Source: Nocardiopsis sp. MG754419 (GTDB taxonomy: Bacteria; Actinomycetota; Actinomycetes; Streptosporangiales; Streptosporangiaceae). Taken from it: DNA of 50,737 nt. Positions within the stretch are counted from its first letter, which is position 1. Every line of letters begins with the position of its first letter. Position numbers and translations under genes: made by a program. The notes beneath the pieces were generated by a model that searched no databases, had not been told where the DNA came from, and worked only from the letters and a program-made list of their open reading frames with translations. Location: the NCBI RefSeq assembly GCF_018207095.1, contig NZ_QOCZ01000082.1, forward strand, positions 1 through 50,737. Reading direction: 5' to 3'. Shown piece after piece: positions 49,701 through 50,737 of this stretch.

Positions 49701-50085
49701 GGACCACCGCGACGAGGTGGTGGTCATCGTCGCCGGATACAGCGCCGAGATGAACGGGTTCCTGGCGTCCAACCCCGGCCTGGCCTCCCGGTTCAACCAC
49801 CAGGTGGAGTTCACGGACTACTCGGACGGCGAACTGGTCACCATCATCAGGCGGATGGCCGAGTCCAACGGCTACGCCTGCGTTCCGGCCACCGTGGAGC
49901 TCCTGCACGAGCACTTCGCGTCGGTGCCGCGGACGGCGTCGTTCGGCAACGCCCGCTACGCCCGGCAGACCCTGGAGCGCATGATGACCCGGCAGGCCGG
50001 TCGGCTGGTGCACCTGCCCGCGGCCACCCGCGAGGACCTGACCACCCTCGTTCCCGAGGACGTGCCCGCACCGCAGGCGGTGTGA
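46744..50085 (+). CDS. EccA/CbxX-like protein: beta-helix domain fused to two AAA+ ATPase domains (copy 2)
   Basis: A 1,113-residue paralogue of the protein encoded at 6440-9757. Residues ~1-530 form a right-handed beta-helix beginning SLISIAPGRYEESLMITEVV, with about twenty rungs. AAA+ domain one has GPPGTGKTTVARLYG (~611) and GVLFIDEAYTL (~668); domain two has GPPGTGKTTVARLYG (~895) and GVLFIDEAYAL. Both keep NPGxASRF with the sensor/Arg-finger region. Clear similarity to copy 1 runs over the full length. EccA-type ATPases act in the cytosol on substrates or chaperones of ESX systems; the beta-helix replaces the TPR domain and could be the substrate-binding part. ATG 46744 has AAAGGA seven bases upstream. 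A weak hairpin (50134-50153) follows. Confidence 0.9.
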   Translation: MSRQLLKVAPDGRGAYRTIRAALAAARSGSLISIAPGRYEESLMITEVVTLAAENGRGSVEVIADSGCAVASIAEAVKITGLVVRGRDGDRPAVDIPAGQLEMADCEVDGSAWVALVVRGEGALAMRDCRVTNPGGAGMVITTGQPTVIEDSVIENVGSTGLVIGGEGRPTVRSCTIRDARGNGVLANDRAAGSVVDCEITGIAKPAVVLEADAATVIARVRVHDVDQDGLLVSSSGRPRVEDCVFEDTGGRGIALHDGADPQINGVTVTRPATAGIYAWGGARGTMTGCAVHEAGEDAVRVDGRSSTVFVDLMVHGGGGVRIGGGSTTEFDRGRVVDTTGAGFTVEAAEPFLRGVSISGARGHGVHFADGGRGRVDDVDIEGVGRTGVQAGTGSRPVLSGVRVRAARDSGVAVAEGAVADLRDCDLAESGGDGISVQPGGEITALRSRVHDGGRNGAMVAAGARAELRHCEVFGNSGDGVLVHSSEDVTLDTCSVRDNRRSGLRQTVRSERVRAEGLVSVDNGSPDAYGESAGTPAPPLNPADAGDQRAPGDDGRPPAPDGPLDELRALVGLENVKQEVTTLVNRNEMAQRRAEMGLPTPPTSRHLVFGGPPGTGKTTVARLYGRILADLGVLRRGHVVEVARADLVSQYVGGTAIKTTEVFDQARGGVLFIDEAYTLVAQQDGGVRDFGREAIDTLVKLMEDHRDDVVVIAAGYTEEMARFLEANPGMASRFSRNVEFPNYTTDELVDIVQLMCAASHYELPEDTEEALRGHFDRMTKGATFGNGRTARKTFEEMVDRQAFRLGSSVPGDPGEMSRLRPEDLGETPDGTDGPDGGAEAGERLTRLRAELDAMVGLAEVKSTVTDLANLIETGRQRRRLGLPVPVMSHHLVFAGPPGTGKTTVARLYGELLNALGVLPTPRIVEAARSDLVGRYIGHTAQLTTEVFESARGGVLFIDEAYALTPQGGSGGDFGQEAVDTLVKLMEDHRDEVVVIVAGYSAEMNGFLASNPGLASRFNHQVEFTDYSDGELVTIIRRMAESNGYACVPATVELLHEHFASVPRTASFGNARYARQTLERMMTRQAGRLVHLPAATREDLTTLVPEDVPAPQAV

Positions 50086-50737
50086 CGCATATCGCGTGCG
50101 CCTTCTCCCGACCGCCCCCCGTGGGCGCCCTGCTCCGGCCGGGTCGGGCCGGACCGGGGGAGGGAGCGGGTGCCGCTCCGTGCGTTGGATGTGGCTTCAC
50201 CTGGGAATCGGCGCGTTGGCGACGGCGCGGGGCCGTGAAGGGGGCGCGGGAGTGTGAATTCCCGCTCGTTTTACCGCGTTATAATAAGGTTGTACGAATC
50301 TGTGGTTAAATCTCTTTCTTAGGTGATATTCGGCCAATAGGGAGTGTAGAATCCTTGCGCCGGACCTGCTGCGGTCCAGGCCGGCCCGGCGCCCTCGCGG
50401 ACGCGGGCCTCAAGGTCTCGCGGCGTCACCCGACTCCTCCGCTCCTCCGCTCCTTCACGCTCACCGTGCCCGTTCCCGTGCTCTCACTCGCCGCCGGGGC
50501 GCCGTGTCGGTCTCCCCTGCGCGGCCGGTGATCCGCGTTTCACGTGATCACGGACAAAGCGGCCCCCCGGGGTTGTTATGGCGACGGATCACTCTATAGA
50601 GTCACTCGATGGCAGGTAAAAACACACCCAAAACCACGTAGTTTCGGTCGGTCTTGGTGCGACGCCTCCGTGGCATCCCGACCACGTAACTCGCGGCAGG
50701 TCGCGACCCGGGCACGGTGCCTGGTCGTCCCCCGCTC
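50086..50737. other. 652-bp gene-free right end
   Basis: No coding region is supported. A 7-bp stem hairpin (TCCGGCC/GGCCGGA, 50134-50153) may end the AAA+ transcript. The stretch 50255-50345 is markedly AT-rich for this genome and contains a perfect TATAAT at 50280-50285, without a convincing -35 box. Further right are the palindromes CGTGATCACG (50543-50552) and ACTCTATAGAGT (50591-50602). The region probably carries promoter and operator sites for a gene beyond the window. Confidence 0.6.
50591..50602. promoter_or_regulatory. Perfect 12-bp palindrome, candidate operator
   Basis: ACTCTATAGAGT is a perfect inverted repeat in a low-GC context, 39 bases after another palindrome (CGTGATCACG). 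It looks like a binding site for a dimeric repressor controlling a gene to the right; the regulator is unknown. Confidence 0.4.

Noticed and set aside
45259..50013. Long minus-strand ORF (1,584 codons) opposite the second AAA+ gene
   Set aside because: It is the antisense of the high-GC AAA+ and membrane protein genes, His/Gly/Val/Arg-rich with no family motif; the plus strand has clear domains and ribosome binding sites.

Overview
The window is about 70% GC, with strong G/C third-position bias, AAAGGAG-type ribosome binding sites, frequent GTG and TTG starts, and a type VII secretion (ESX-like) locus of actinobacterial design. It comes from an actinomycete. Gene style suggests a Nocardiopsis-like or other Streptosporangiales genome, but that is inference, and no rRNA or other taxonomic marker is present.

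Left part (1-5300): a tightly overlapping catabolic operon. It runs from the C-terminal part of a dihydroxyacetone-kinase-type sugar kinase, through an RpiB-like isomerase, a triosephosphate-isomerase-like isomerase, a xylose-isomerase-like TIM-barrel protein and an NAD-dependent phosphogluconate-dehydrogenase-like oxidoreductase, to a GntP-family permease. It ends in a strong hairpin terminator. The set fits uptake and breakdown of a tetrose, tetritol or (branched) sugar acid. It resembles erythritol/erythrulose and apionate pathways in parts but matches neither exactly.

Scar (5360-6440): a truncated FxLD-type methyltransferase runs directly into a reversed fragment of an AbiEii-type nucleotidyltransferase toxin. 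A 3' end of a tRNA with CCA and a minus-strand terminator follow. This looks like the residue of an integrated and decayed element.

Type VII locus (6440-50085): two paralogous beta-helix plus double-AAA+ proteins (EccA/CbxX-like) bracket the locus in opposite orientation. Inside, the minus strand carries a mycosin-like protein that has lost all three catalytic residues, and EccC. The plus strand carries EccD, EccB, two WXG100-size proteins, a coiled-coil protein, a repeat-rich secreted protein broken by a 32-bp tandem duplication, a YbaB-like protein, another WXG100-like protein, and a giant effector of about 6,830 residues. The effector is read here as two ORFs because of a probable 1-nt frameshift. 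It starts with a WXG100-like export domain and contains three near-identical OmpA-like plus DXD glycosyltransferase modules, two metzincin-like protease modules, coiled coils, a Thr-rich spacer, an unassigned region of about 1,900 residues and a Pro-Arg/Ser-Glu tail. A membrane-anchored acidic protein with a beta-rich C-terminal domain and the second AAA+ protein complete the locus. No EccE gene is visible.

Working model: EccB/C/D form the channel, the AAA+ proteins handle substrates or chaperones, the WXG100 proteins are partners, and the giant polypeptide is the cargo, a possible contact-dependent or secreted multi-effector toxin. The last 650 bp hold no gene but include an AT-rich island and short palindromes.
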